Shown: in pieces, positions 26,202 to 36,185 of the stretch
Layout of the letters: every line of letters begins with the position of its first letter
How positions within the stretch are numbered: position 1 is the first letter of the stretch
From: Clostridium swellfunianum
GTDB taxonomy: Bacteria > Bacillota > Clostridia > Clostridiales > Clostridiaceae
Assembly (NCBI RefSeq): GCF_023656515.1
Contig: NZ_JAMOFV010000006.1
Coordinates: forward strand, 622,335-686,334
DNA: 64,000 nt
Direction of reading: 5' to 3'
Position numbers and translations under genes: made by a program
Notes under the pieces: model-generated
What the model was told of the DNA's origin: nothing
Databases searched by the model: none
The model's input: the letters and a program-made list of their open reading frames with translations, nothing else

Positions 26202-26256
26202 TTGTCTCACCTCGAAAAATCAATATATACAAATTATACCACTACACAAAAAAAGT

Positions 26257-26283
26257 AGCACTAGATATGACATATCCAGTGCT
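26257..26283 (-). terminator. Terminator closing the Type III-like operon
   Basis: AGCACT-GATATG / CATATC-AGTGCT hairpin with two single-base bulges, followed on the minus strand by a run of seven T. It separates the Res gene from the RecD-like helicase gene. Confidence 0.8.
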
Positions 26284-26304
26284 GATTACAAATAAATTTT
26301 TATT

Positions 26305-29253
26305 TTAACTAATCGCTTCTCTAATAAACTTTGAAGGGTCATTCTCAGGTGCTCTAAACTCCATATCCGTTCCTAGCGCCTTAAAGTGCTCTTTAGCACA
26401 TTTAATCTTTGCCTGTTCTTCTGGTTTTAAAAGCTCCAGGATATTTGTTCCCTTAGTCTCTACCACGAAATAAAGCTTTTCTTCTCCATCCTTTTCAAGT
26501 AGCACTGCCCAGTCTGGATTATAACTTCCTAGTGGTGTGTCAATTTTAAACCAGTTAGGAAGCTTTACATATACCTTTACATGCTCATCTGACTCAAATC
26601 TCTTTGCAAACTCATATTCAATATCTGAATCATAGAGAACATAATTAAATGGTGACTTTGTGCTTTCAACAGCATTTTCCTTTAAATAAGCCAGGAGCTC
26701 TTCATTATTAAACTGTTCTATAGTATAGAAGTCCTCTCCTTCAATCTTGTGATACTTAATACCATCTACTATAAATAATCTTATTTCTCTTTTAATTATA
26801 TCCCATACTGCATCTATAAACTTCTGAGGATTTCTTTTAAAATCATCAAGTCTTTTAGATTTAACAAGTATATCAATTATGGTTTTTCGAGTTAAATTTA
26901 TTTTATTTTGAAGCTCAGTAATGATATCCGGAAGAGTTATTTCATCCCTAACCTCATCTCCAAAACTTTCTCCAAGTATATTTGCTTCAACTCCAGATTC
27001 CTTATGAATAGTAATACCATACTTTGACGTGTACCACCTTGGATAATGAATTACTGGCATTGTCTTTATCTTCTCAGTGCAGTTTTCTATTAACTTGTTA
27101 CTATCGAAGTCTATAGAGTAAGTAGTCTTATATTTTATTCTGTCCCATAACTCTATAAAGCAAGCACTTTCTAAAATCCCTTTATTAATCTCTACCTTCT
27201 TCTTATTACTTCCGTCTTTAATCTTGAGTCTATCTATTCTACGTTTTAATTCCTGTGCAATAGGTGCTTGCCAATTACTAAATTCATAAGGTAAAGCGAA
27301 AGCATTATTATCTAAGTCGGTTTTAAGTTTTTGTTCAATTTTACCTTTGTCATTTATATACTTATTTTCCTTCAAGAAGTTATATAGTTTTTCTGAGTTC
27401 TCATAACCTAAAGGTACTGCATTACCTTCAGCATCTCCGTAAGCAAGGCTGACAAACATATGCTTTTCAACCACACCAAACTTAACTCCAGTATCTTCTT
27501 CAATCTCTGTCTGTAGATTTCTAACAAAGTCCTCATAAGATTCATTAGCCATAACAGTAAGTACATTTACATTATAGTCCTCAACTCTCTTACCAGACTG
27601 CTCTACAGCAAGTCTAAGACCTCTCCCTATCTCTTGTCGTCTTTTAATATATGTTCCTGCTGAATCCTTTAAAGTACATATCTGAAATACATTAGGATTA
27701 TCCCAACCTTCTCTTAATGCTGAGTGGGAGAATATAAATCTTAACGGCTCATTTAGACTTAAAAGCTGCTCTTTATTTTTCATTATCTTATTATACACAT
27801 CATCATCTGCAGCTGTATTACCTTTTGTATCCTTTACTCTACCTTTTTTATCTTCCGCAAAGTAACCATCATGTACTTTCTCTACCTCAGTTAATGTATC
27901 TATATCATTAAACAGTGTTCTATACTTTGGCTTATTGATAAGCTTACTATACTCTTCTTCAAAAATCAAAGCATATTTACCTTTTAGGGGATTCCCTTTA
28001 CTATCATACTCTCTATAATTTGCAACTTTATCTATAAAGAACAAACTTAATACCTTTATACCTTTATGATTTAATCGAAGCTCTTTATCAAGATGCTGCT
28101 CAATAGTTTTCCTAATCTGATGTCTTCTTAATTCATCTTCCGAAACTTCCCCCAAAACATCCCCAAGATATATTAAGTTTCCATTAATCTCTATATATTC
28201 TTGGCCTTCCCCCCAGCTGATATCATCTACAAGGTAACCTTCATAGACATCTCTACCTCCGGAAATCTCTTTTAAGTCATTTCCTAGGGTTACCCACTTT
28301 GCTACTTTTTTAGGTTTCCCCTTATCTACAACATCAATTTCAATCTTAGCCTTATGGGGTGCAACTTCCATTAGCTTTACATAAGGCTTATTAAAGGATT
28401 CTTCTTCCTTTACAGATATGACCTCTATTCTTTTAACAAGCTTATTCTCATAAGCATCAACGGCATCTAATCTATAAACCATATTATATTTATCTACATG
28501 TGTTGCAGAGTATCTCAGTGTACATAGTGGCTTAAGTGAAGCTATAGCCTCTTTTGACTTATCAGTGGTATCAACACTTTGAGGCTCATCAATTATAACT
28601 ATAGGATTTGTCTGCGATATAAACTCAATAGGCCTATACCCCTGCATTTTATCATTGGCTCTATGAATAACATTAGCCTTATCTTCCTTTGAAGGATCAA
28701 CAAAGCTCTTTCTAAAGGCATCTATGTTAATTATCATTACTTGAATTGTGTTTGAAGTTGCAAAATTTCTTACCTCACCAAGCTTAGAGGAGTCATATAC
28801 AAAGTAATTAAAAGGAACATTGTCAAATATGCTTTGAAAGTGCTCTTTGGTTATCTGAAGACTCTTGTTTACCCCTTCACGAATAGCTACAGAAGGTACA
28901 ACTATAACAAACTTTGTATATCCATAATTCTTATTGAGTTCATATATACTCTTTAAGTAAACATAAGTCTTACCTGTTCCAGTCTCCATCTCTACAGTAA
29001 AATTCATACCTTCAAGCTTTTCACTTCTAGGGAGATTATTATTCATCTGTACCTGTTGTACATTCTTAAGCACTTCTTCATAAGTAAGGTCTAATCTATT
29101 ACCTATACCTAACTCTGTTTGAAGAACACCGAATAATTCCCCGCTATGAACAGTAAAATTAGACTGCTTAGTGCTCTGACCTTTAAATATATTAACTATG
29201 GAGTTTACAGCGGAATCCTGATAGGGTAGATTGGAAATAAACTGTAGTTTCAT
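26305..29253 (-). CDS. Type III restriction enzyme, Res subunit (SF2 helicase-endonuclease)
   Basis: Helicase-nuclease of 982 residues. Motif I is METGTGKTYVYLK (about 90-100), motif II VIIDEPQS, motif III LRYSATH, and motif VI RRQEIGRGLRLAV. The C-terminal domain carries NPDWAVLLEKDGEEKLYFVV followed by ETKG, a clear PD-(D/E)XK nuclease. I start at the ATG at 29251-29253, one base after the Mod stop codon, with AAGGAG embedded in the last mod codons; the upstream GTG overlaps that site. In Type III systems Res and Mod form a complex that translocates along DNA from an asymmetric site and cuts near a second one. All core motifs look intact, so it is probably active. Confidence 0.92.
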   Translation of the reverse strand: MKLQFISNLPYQDSAVNSIVNIFKGQSTKQSNFTVHSGELFGVLQTELGIGNRLDLTYEEVLKNVQQVQMNNNLPRSEKLEGMNFTVEMETGTGKTYVYLKSIYELNKNYGYTKFVIVVPSVAIREGVNKSLQITKEHFQSIFDNVPFNYFVYDSSKLGEVRNFATSNTIQVMIINIDAFRKSFVDPSKEDKANVIHRANDKMQGYRPIEFISQTNPIVIIDEPQSVDTTDKSKEAIASLKPLCTLRYSATHVDKYNMVYRLDAVDAYENKLVKRIEVISVKEEESFNKPYVKLMEVAPHKAKIEIDVVDKGKPKKVAKWVTLGNDLKEISGGRDVYEGYLVDDISWGEGQEYIEINGNLIYLGDVLGEVSEDELRRHQIRKTIEQHLDKELRLNHKGIKVLSLFFIDKVANYREYDSKGNPLKGKYALIFEEEYSKLINKPKYRTLFNDIDTLTEVEKVHDGYFAEDKKGRVKDTKGNTAADDDVYNKIMKNKEQLLSLNEPLRFIFSHSALREGWDNPNVFQICTLKDSAGTYIKRRQEIGRGLRLAVEQSGKRVEDYNVNVLTVMANESYEDFVRNLQTEIEEDTGVKFGVVEKHMFVSLAYGDAEGNAVPLGYENSEKLYNFLKENKYINDKGKIEQKLKTDLDNNAFALPYEFSNWQAPIAQELKRRIDRLKIKDGSNKKKVEINKGILESACFIELWDRIKYKTTYSIDFDSNKLIENCTEKIKTMPVIHYPRWYTSKYGITIHKESGVEANILGESFGDEVRDEITLPDIITELQNKINLTRKTIIDILVKSKRLDDFKRNPQKFIDAVWDIIKREIRLFIVDGIKYHKIEGEDFYTIEQFNNEELLAYLKENAVESTKSPFNYVLYDSDIEYEFAKRFESDEHVKVYVKLPNWFKIDTPLGSYNPDWAVLLEKDGEEKLYFVVETKGTNILELLKPEEQAKIKCAKEHFKALGTDMEFRAPENDPSKFIREAIS

Positions 29254-29254
29254 G

Positions 29255-31105
29255 CTATACACTCCTTACATTAGTTATGCCTTGCTGCTTTAAGTTCTGA
29301 ATGGCATTCATCTTTTCTTTATCATTTTTGAAGCCTTTCTCCTTAAATATAACTTTCACTTCATCACTTCTCATAAATTCTGATTTAAGTCCTGGTATTT
29401 TATTCAAAATATCTTCTGTTATACTATCTTCCAGGCAAATAATTAGAGCACCTTCACTTATGTTATAGATAACCTTATCTCCAACCTTAACGTCTTCTAT
29501 AGGAGTTGTAAGTTCAAAGCCCATCTTAAGAATTATTTCAAATAATAAATCTTCATTAGTTCTTCCTTCTTTAAGACTATCTTGCATATCTAAAAGATCT
29601 TGTTCTAGCTCATTATAGTCTGGATTCCATGTTTTAATATTAGAATCATCCAGCTTAAATACTTTAAAACCTATATCTAAATTATCAATCCCTTCTTTAT
29701 CTTTATTTTCCTCTTTTATCTTTTCTCCAGCCCTTCTTATTCTTTCTTTGCCTATTTCACAGATATTTTTATAGCCTGCTTTATAAGCATCAGAACTTTC
29801 ATCCGTTAGTTCAGGTAATTGAATCATAATAAATTTACGGTTATCTCCGTCTTCACTGTTAATTTGAAATACTGCATCAGCTAAGGAACTAGTCCCTGAA
29901 AAAAAGTCCATTACGTAATCATCATCTTTAGTTGATAATTTAAGCAGTGATTTCAATAATCTAGTAGGCTTAGGATTATCAAAGGTTCCTTTTTCCTGCA
30001 TAAGAGATTCTAATTCAGCACTAGCTTCTTGATTGTTACCAAATCTTTCATGAGTAAAGAAATTAATAGCCGCTTGCCCTTCTTTCATTGCTTCTGATAA
30101 ATAAATCTTGATTCGTGGATAACCATTGCCACTATCCGTCCAATGCACTCTGCCTTGCTTCAATAGTTCATTAAAAGTACTTTCATTGCCATACCATACT
30201 TCATCGAATACTTTACCAGTTGGAGTTGAAATTTTATATTTGCTACCTCCACGTCCAACTGCAGCCTTCCACGGGTTGGTTGCCCAAGGACCATTAGGAT
30301 CATTGTCGCTGTTTCTATATTCAGAAATTCTATCTTCAGTAAGTGGTAAGCCATAAAAAGCTTTATTAGCTTTTAAAGAATTGGAGTTTTTTGCGTAAAC
30401 AACTAAGAACTCTGCTACTTTTGCAATCATCTTAGTCTTATCATTAGGTTGATTATGACGCCTTCGCCAACTCACAATGCTTTCAAAATTATCCTCACCA
30501 AATATCTCATCACAGATTTTTTTTGTATTGGTAAGCTCATTGTCATCTATGGAAATAAATATTACTCCATCCTCAGTTAATAAATTCCTTGCCAATTTGA
30601 TTCTCGGATACATCATATTGAGCCAATCTGTATGATATCTACCGTTCAACTCAGTATTTGCTTTTGTAGATTGACCTGTTACTTCCTTATAATTTTTAAT
30701 ATTATCTCTAAAATCATCTTTATACACAAAGTCATTCCCAGTATTATAAGGAGGATCTATATAAATCATCTTAACCTTTCCAAAATACGATTTCTGAAGC
30801 AGTTTTAAAACTTCAAGATTATCACCTTCAATGTATAAGTTCTCTGTACTATCCCAATTCTTACTAATATACTTATCTGGCCTTAATGTCCCCATAGTAG
30901 GGGTCTGTGCTAGTTTTACAGCACTTGTTTTACCATTCCATCTTAACTCATATCTTTCTTCTCTTTCATCAATGATTGTACCTAGAAGTAGCTTTAATTT
31001 TTCAAAGTCTATCTTCCCTTCAGTAAAAGCTTCTGGAAATAGTTGTTTTAGACTTTGAATATTTTCATCCACTAAATTCATTGAACTTCCGTTCATCTTC
31101 TCCAT
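29255..31105 (-). CDS. Type III-like site-specific DNA methyltransferase, Mod subunit
   Basis: Beta-class adenine-N6 methyltransferase of 616 residues that sets the recognition sequence of the system. Catalytic motif IV is MIYIDPPYNTGNDF (about 110-120); motif I, in the beta-class order near the end of the catalytic part, reads DFFSGTSSLADAV in place of the more usual FxGSGT form. Between them lies the target-recognition region (about 200-370), and the C-terminal ~150 residues are Mod-specific. ATG at 31103-31105, one base after the DUF4391 stop. The variant SAM-binding loop is worth noting but still has the key Gly/Thr residues. Confidence 0.93.
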   Translation of the reverse strand: MEKMNGSSMNLVDENIQSLKQLFPEAFTEGKIDFEKLKLLLGTIIDEREERYELRWNGKTSAVKLAQTPTMGTLRPDKYISKNWDSTENLYIEGDNLEVLKLLQKSYFGKVKMIYIDPPYNTGNDFVYKDDFRDNIKNYKEVTGQSTKANTELNGRYHTDWLNMMYPRIKLARNLLTEDGVIFISIDDNELTNTKKICDEIFGEDNFESIVSWRRRHNQPNDKTKMIAKVAEFLVVYAKNSNSLKANKAFYGLPLTEDRISEYRNSDNDPNGPWATNPWKAAVGRGGSKYKISTPTGKVFDEVWYGNESTFNELLKQGRVHWTDSGNGYPRIKIYLSEAMKEGQAAINFFTHERFGNNQEASAELESLMQEKGTFDNPKPTRLLKSLLKLSTKDDDYVMDFFSGTSSLADAVFQINSEDGDNRKFIMIQLPELTDESSDAYKAGYKNICEIGKERIRRAGEKIKEENKDKEGIDNLDIGFKVFKLDDSNIKTWNPDYNELEQDLLDMQDSLKEGRTNEDLLFEIILKMGFELTTPIEDVKVGDKVIYNISEGALIICLEDSITEDILNKIPGLKSEFMRSDEVKVIFKEKGFKNDKEKMNAIQNLKQQGITNVRSV

Positions 31106-31106
31106 C

Positions 31107-31868
31107 TTAACACTCCGTTCTTATTTCATTTTCTAGTTTCTCTATTGTTTGTTTTATCTCTTTAGCTTTAACATTTAAAGCCGCCTTTTTATTAAACTGC
31201 GTTTCTTTTCTTATAGCTTTTATTATCTTCTCTAACTGTAACTCTAGTTCCTGCAGCTCCGCTATTTTGATTTTCTTTAATTCTAGATTATCATTATTAC
31301 TAAGCTCATTAAAGCTATTAAAATGCTTTCTGTTATTGTACACATATATACTTTCATGAATCTTCTTATAAAACTCATAAAAGTTGATATAAGATAAATT
31401 AGAAAGTTTAATTGAATTAATAAACTCCTGCTGCTCTGACTTCACATTACTTAAATTAATCCATTCAGTAGAATTTATCTCTTCTATTACAACTTTATTA
31501 TTATCAGCTTTATTAAGCCTTTTTAGAGCTGTAAAGACATTAATACCATCATTATATTTAAAAATTAATACTGCTGGATTAGGTATTAATTCATTAATTA
31601 TCTCTGCAATACTATCTTCATGTCCTATGTTCCTAAATAATACTGTTATAAACATTATACTTTGATAGCTTACTATTTCATCTTCATAGGATGGTACATT
31701 TATGTTTCTGGAGTTGAGTATATAAGAGACTTCAATCTTCTCAACACTTTCTATGAAAAGCTTCTTTTCATTCTTATTGAAATCTCCTTGTTCATAGAAA
31801 GCTTTTTTGTCTATCTTCTTACTTACAGGTGTTATAGTATTTAGTTCTAATTGTTGAAATATATCCAT
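31107..31868 (-). CDS. DUF4391 family protein
   Basis: Protein of 253 residues whose overall pattern matches DUF4391 as I know it: an N-terminal NTITPVSKKIDKKAFYEQGD, a beta-rich middle (VSYQSIMFITVLFRN; AVLIFKYNDGINVFTALKRL; EWINL), and a C-terminal coiled coil (LELQLEKIIKAIRKETQFNK and onward). The family is of unknown function and is often seen beside SNF2-type helicases and Mod/Res genes, exactly as here. I start at the ATG at 31866-31868, six bases after AAGGTG; two earlier starts overlap that site and the helicase stop. It probably acts as an adaptor or sensor within the complex (inference). Confidence 0.78.
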   Translation of the reverse strand: MDIFQQLELNTITPVSKKIDKKAFYEQGDFNKNEKKLFIESVEKIEVSYILNSRNINVPSYEDEIVSYQSIMFITVLFRNIGHEDSIAEIINELIPNPAVLIFKYNDGINVFTALKRLNKADNNKVVIEEINSTEWINLSNVKSEQQEFINSIKLSNLSYINFYEFYKKIHESIYVYNNRKHFNSFNELSNNDNLELKKIKIAELQELELQLEKIIKAIRKETQFNKKAALNVKAKEIKQTIEKLENEIRTEC

Positions 31869-31873
31869 ATTCA

Positions 31874-34800
31874 TCACCTTATAATCAAATATGATATAAC
31901 TTCAAAATCTTCAATAGTAACAGCTGTATCACTCATTAAATCACTTAAATCACCTAAGGAGAATATACTCAGTGTTGTCTCCTCTTCTATTTTACCACTT
32001 ATAGCCTCTACAGCTTTTACTAATAAATCTTTATACTTCTCCATCTTCTTGCCAAACCTTGTTTCTTTATTAAAATCTGCTACCATTTTATCAAGTATAA
32101 ATTCTTTTTTACTGCAAAGTGAGCGGTATAAATCTAATATCTTCTTTACTTGATTAAATCCATATAATATTTCGCCAACTTCATTAACATAAACAATATA
32201 ATAAGGATATAATGGGTTTTCTTTTAAATCATTCTCATCATAGTTTAGTGCCTTTAAACAGAAGATAACTCCTCTTTGTACCTCATCCTGTATATTCTCA
32301 TTATCATTAGTAACTACTGAATAAATACCCTTTGGTGACTCTGAAAGTGCTTCCTTGTTGTGTTCAAGGTAATTTATTAAATCCATTCTAAAGTCATCCA
32401 TTGTGAAATCTGTTAGAGAAATATTACCTGAGACATCTTCAAGGTCAATAACTTCATTTTGAAGCTGCTCCAGCTGCTTTCTTCTGTATTCTAAGTCTTT
32501 CATCTCATTGCCTTTTTCATCTATAACATCTTCTTCACCTGTACTTGAGAGGTTAACCATAGCCATTCTTTCTTTTACCCTGCCTACAAGGTTTATATAC
32601 TCATCTAGTTCTATAGATGGCCAGAAATTAACAAGCTGTATATATTTATTTTTACTCCCTAGTCTGTCTATTCTTCCAAACCTCTGTATTATTCTAACTG
32701 GGTTCCAATGTATATCATAATTTACGAGATAGTCGCAATCCTGTAAGTTCTGGCCTTCTGATATACAATCTGTAGCAATTAATATATCTATCTCTTCAGT
32801 AATATTAGTGTTTAACTTATTTCTCTCTTTAGATACAGGTGAAAAGTTTGTAAGAACACTATTAAAGTCAGTTCTGTCTAACTTCAATGTAGTCTTAGGA
32901 TTTCCAGAGCCTACTACAAGGGCTGAGTGTATTCCATATTTCTGTTTAACCCAGGTGCTTATATTTTCATATAAATATCCTGCTGTATCAGCAAAGGCTG
33001 TAAATATAATTAGCTTTTTGTTGTTTTTATTTATTTGATTATTAATCTTATACTCTATTTCTTTCTTTAGGTTATTAAGCTTCTTATCTCTCTTTGCATC
33101 AACTTCCTTTGCTTTTTGAAGGAGGGATACAAGAACTTCCTTATCCATTTCAAGATCTTGCTTCCACCTAATAATATCCATATCCCTTAGAAAGACTTTA
33201 ATTATATCTCCAATAGCCATATCCTCTATATCTTCATCATAGGATTCAAATTCATCCATCCTAATGGAGTACTCATCAGATATTGACTGTAATCTTTCAA
33301 GTGTGAAATCGATCCTGCTTATAATATTACTAAGAGTGATTGCAAAAGAGTGTACCGAGCTTTCAAGTCTCTTTAGAAGACTTGCTTTCATTAAGTATAT
33401 AATGCTGTTTTCTCTATCGCTTTGCTTAAATACACCTTTCCCTTCTCTAACCCTTGTATCATATTTTTCATTGTAGGCATAAACCCTTGTAGGCAATATA
33501 TATTTCATTGGTGAATACACAGCGAGTCTAAGCCTTAATATATCATTATTTATTGTCTGAAGTGCTGGAAAATCATTATACTCATCAATATCACTTTTAA
33601 GGTTTCTAGGCTTTAATCTAGTTGGAAATTCTCCTATATCTTTAACGTCGTAATATTTTTCAATATGTTTTCTTGAACGAGCAATAGTTAAAGAGTCAAG
33701 AAGCTTAAAATAATCCCAATTAAGCATGTCTAAAAGCTTTTCTGTGGTTCTTTCTTTCTCATCCATCTCTGACCACTTATTAAACTGTCTTTGAGCCTTT
33801 ATTATTGTTTGAGATATGCTTGGTATACTAGCAGCTTTAAAAAGAGCATCATCCTTTTCCTCTGTTATAAAGCTTATCTGGTTCTTTAAATCCTGTAGTT
33901 TATTATTAACTGGTGTGGCTGACAGCATAAGTACCTTTGTCTTAACTCCAGCTTTTATAATCTGTTTCATAAACTTCTCATATCTAGTTTCTCTGTCATT
34001 TCTAGCTACATTGTTTCTAAAGTTATGAGATTCATCTATAACAACAAGGTCATAATTCCCCCAATTTACATAGTCAAGATCTATATCTCCACTCTTTCCA
34101 CCTTTTCTTGATAAATCAGTATGATTTAAAAGATCGTAAGAAAATCTGTCATTAAGAAGGATATTTCTTTTGTCGTTACGTCTATAAATCTCCCAGTTCT
34201 CACGCAGCTTCTTCGGTGCCAGTACCAGTACTCTGTTATTTTTAAGTTCATAATATTTGATGACTGCAAGTGCTTCAAAGGTTTTACCGAGTCCTACACT
34301 ATCAGCTATAATACAGCCTCCGTAAGTCTCTATTTTATTTATAGCACCCATTACACCGTCTCTTTGAAAGTTATATAACTTATTCCATACTATAGTTTCT
34401 TTGAAGCCAGTCCTTGATTGTATAATTTCCCTGCTATCATTCTCTTCTAAAAAATTCTTAAACAAATTAAATAGAGTAACAAAATATAAAAACTGTGGTG
34501 TATTGTCTTTATATAGAAGCTCTATCTTCTTTACTAAATTGTCCTTAACGTCCTTTAAAGACTTCTTATCACTCCAAATAGCATCAAACCACATCTTAAC
34601 CTTATTTACTTCTCTTTCATCGTCTATGAGACTGTTAACATAGTTATAATTGGCTCCCCCTATTCCAAGTCCTGATGTAGAGAAAGGAGATCCTCCTAAT
34701 AGGGCTACGTCCTCATCATCCTTATTATCAATTAAATATAGGTTTCCTTTCATTCCTTTGCCGTTATAAAGTTTTACTTCTCCCTTTTCTTTAATCCACT

Positions 34801-35113
34801 CTACAAACTCCTTAGCAATATAAGATTGATTCAAATTGCACTTATATGCATTTTCATCATCATTCCCATAAATTAATGCTTCATTTTCTTTAATCTTAAA
34901 CTCCATAGTATTGTTGTTGGCTTCTATAAATACCGGGTCAGTAAATATAAATCTAAAGTGTTCCACTTTTGATAATGCTTCTTTAAGCTCATTAAAAGCA
35001 TACAAAGTCATATGAGCTGCTGCAATGGATACTTTGGAACCTTCCTGTATATTATCCTTCAGCACATCTCCTACAAGGCCTGTCCTTTTATTATCAATAA
35101 ATTTATTAGGCAT
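31874..35113 (-). CDS. SNF2-family helicase with N-terminal PLD-like domain
   Basis: A 1079-residue protein. The N-terminal ~200 residues resemble a phospholipase D-like domain (SIAAAHMTLYAFNEL; LYLIDNKDDEDVALLGGSPF, STSGL), but the HxK of the HKD motif reads KGN (MKGNLYLI), so the nuclease is probably dead. The SNF2/Swi2 motor follows: motif I ADSVGLGKTFEAL, motif II VVIDESHNFRN, motif III MLSATPVNNK, and motifs V-VI ATDCISEGQNLQDCDYLVNY, then HWNPVRIIQRFGRIDRLGS. Long insertions occupy about 430-640. It starts at ATG behind GAGGGGATA, 19 bases after the 287-residue protein gene, and its stop abuts the DUF4391 start. Likely a dsDNA translocase of the defence operon. Confidence 0.88.
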   Translation of the reverse strand: MPNKFIDNKRTGLVGDVLKDNIQEGSKVSIAAAHMTLYAFNELKEALSKVEHFRFIFTDPVFIEANNNTMEFKIKENEALIYGNDDENAYKCNLNQSYIAKEFVEWIKEKGEVKLYNGKGMKGNLYLIDNKDDEDVALLGGSPFSTSGLGIGGANYNYVNSLIDDEREVNKVKMWFDAIWSDKKSLKDVKDNLVKKIELLYKDNTPQFLYFVTLFNLFKNFLEENDSREIIQSRTGFKETIVWNKLYNFQRDGVMGAINKIETYGGCIIADSVGLGKTFEALAVIKYYELKNNRVLVLAPKKLRENWEIYRRNDKRNILLNDRFSYDLLNHTDLSRKGGKSGDIDLDYVNWGNYDLVVIDESHNFRNNVARNDRETRYEKFMKQIIKAGVKTKVLMLSATPVNNKLQDLKNQISFITEEKDDALFKAASIPSISQTIIKAQRQFNKWSEMDEKERTTEKLLDMLNWDYFKLLDSLTIARSRKHIEKYYDVKDIGEFPTRLKPRNLKSDIDEYNDFPALQTINNDILRLRLAVYSPMKYILPTRVYAYNEKYDTRVREGKGVFKQSDRENSIIYLMKASLLKRLESSVHSFAITLSNIISRIDFTLERLQSISDEYSIRMDEFESYDEDIEDMAIGDIIKVFLRDMDIIRWKQDLEMDKEVLVSLLQKAKEVDAKRDKKLNNLKKEIEYKINNQINKNNKKLIIFTAFADTAGYLYENISTWVKQKYGIHSALVVGSGNPKTTLKLDRTDFNSVLTNFSPVSKERNKLNTNITEEIDILIATDCISEGQNLQDCDYLVNYDIHWNPVRIIQRFGRIDRLGSKNKYIQLVNFWPSIELDEYINLVGRVKERMAMVNLSSTGEEDVIDEKGNEMKDLEYRRKQLEQLQNEVIDLEDVSGNISLTDFTMDDFRMDLINYLEHNKEALSESPKGIYSVVTNDNENIQDEVQRGVIFCLKALNYDENDLKENPLYPYYIVYVNEVGEILYGFNQVKKILDLYRSLCSKKEFILDKMVADFNKETRFGKKMEKYKDLLVKAVEAISGKIEEETTLSIFSLGDLSDLMSDTAVTIEDFEVISYLIIR

Positions 35114-35132
35114 AAATCTTATCCCCTCGAAT

Positions 35133-35996
35133 CTATATAGTCATCTGTTCTATTTTCTCGTCTATTATGTCAAACACTTTAGTTACAAAATATTCCTCTT
35201 TTATTACTTTATTATTATTATCATAATGTGCTTCGTACTCTAATTGGGCTTCTAATAAAGTTCTTGGATTAATAGAAATTTGCCCATCATGAACCTTGTC
35301 CATAAAATCTTTGTCCAATACATATGCTTTTATTTTCTTATTAAAAATGAGTTCCCATTGTGTATCTCCTATTAAATCAGGTTTTCTAATGCCTAAAGTA
35401 GTTCTAAAAGCGCTTTTTATTATCTTTACATCTTCCTTTTTCAAAATTTCAACAGGTTTACTCATGTTATCAAAGTCTTTCTTTTCTATCTTTACTTTAG
35501 TTTCATCTTTAGACTTTATCTCAATAAAATCTCTTTTATTGGATTCAAATAAGTGTCTAATTTTTGAATCTGTTTCAGTATCATATAAATTATAAACATT
35601 AATATTAAATGAGGTGCTCTCGCAATCCTTATTTTCAATCTTAACAAGCTCGCTCCCTACTTGTACGCTCTTAGGTGAACTTCTCTTAAGATGTTGCTTC
35701 ATTTTCAGTAGATTGCAAAATATATCAAGACCATTTTTTGCCATGCCTACGTTATCTGGAGTTATTAAAGAAGGCATCATACCTATTAGCGCACTTAATT
35801 GTAATACAAAGCTTCCTTCGCTAGTGCCCTTTACTTCAATCTTAGTTATTGAGTTGAAATAAACTCTGCTTGAAATGTGTTCTACAAGCCCAGCTGTAGC
35901 AGCTAGTGAATTGATTAACTCATATGAATCAATGGAATTTTCCCCGCCAAATCTAATACTAAAATCAATTGTACTTTCTTCATTTGAATTCCCCAA
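35133..35996 (-). CDS. Hypothetical first-gene protein of the Type III-like operon, 287 residues
   Basis: No named family recognised. It opens with TIDFSIRFGGENSIDSYELINSLAATAGLVEH, then FNSITKIEVKGTSEGSFVLQLSAL, a glycine-containing alpha/beta region, a short hydrophobic stretch (IGMMPSLITPDNVGMAKNG) too weak to be a membrane helix, and a C-terminal half with beta strands and many Lys/Asp (IEKKDFDNMSKPVEILKKED). It begins with TTG behind AGGGGATG. It is the promoter-proximal gene of the operon and 19 bases from the SNF2 gene, which suggests a dedicated role such as sensing or regulating the system; that is inference. Confidence 0.6.
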   Translation of the reverse strand: MGNSNEESTIDFSIRFGGENSIDSYELINSLAATAGLVEHISSRVYFNSITKIEVKGTSEGSFVLQLSALIGMMPSLITPDNVGMAKNGLDIFCNLLKMKQHLKRSSPKSVQVGSELVKIENKDCESTSFNINVYNLYDTETDSKIRHLFESNKRDFIEIKSKDETKVKIEKKDFDNMSKPVEILKKEDVKIIKSAFRTTLGIRKPDLIGDTQWELIFNKKIKAYVLDKDFMDKVHDGQISINPRTLLEAQLEYEAHYDNNNKVIKEEYFVTKVFDIIDEKIEQMTI

Positions 35997-36093
35997 GTTT
36001 TACATCCCCTTTGGTAAGTAAAATTAGTATATTATTACTATTTTCTACATTTATTATTAAAATCCTTTCTTAATGGACAATAAAAACAAAAAA

Positions 36094-36109
36094 CTTGCAT
36101 TATTGCAAG
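36094..36109 (-). terminator. Short terminator after the 113-residue protein gene
   Basis: CTTGCA-TTAT-TGCAAG with A/T runs on both sides (AAAAAA before, and T-rich on the minus strand after). Confidence 0.65.
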
Positions 36110-36185
36110 CTAATAAAAAATTTATTATAAACCACCACATATTATCGCATAAGCATGCTCTACATTTATTTCAAATAATCCCTTT

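Noticed and set aside
26305..35113. DISARM system
   Set aside because: An SNF2 helicase, PLD-like domain and methyltransferase are present, but there is no DUF1998 protein and the PLD is fused and degenerate; Mod and Res are of Type III form.
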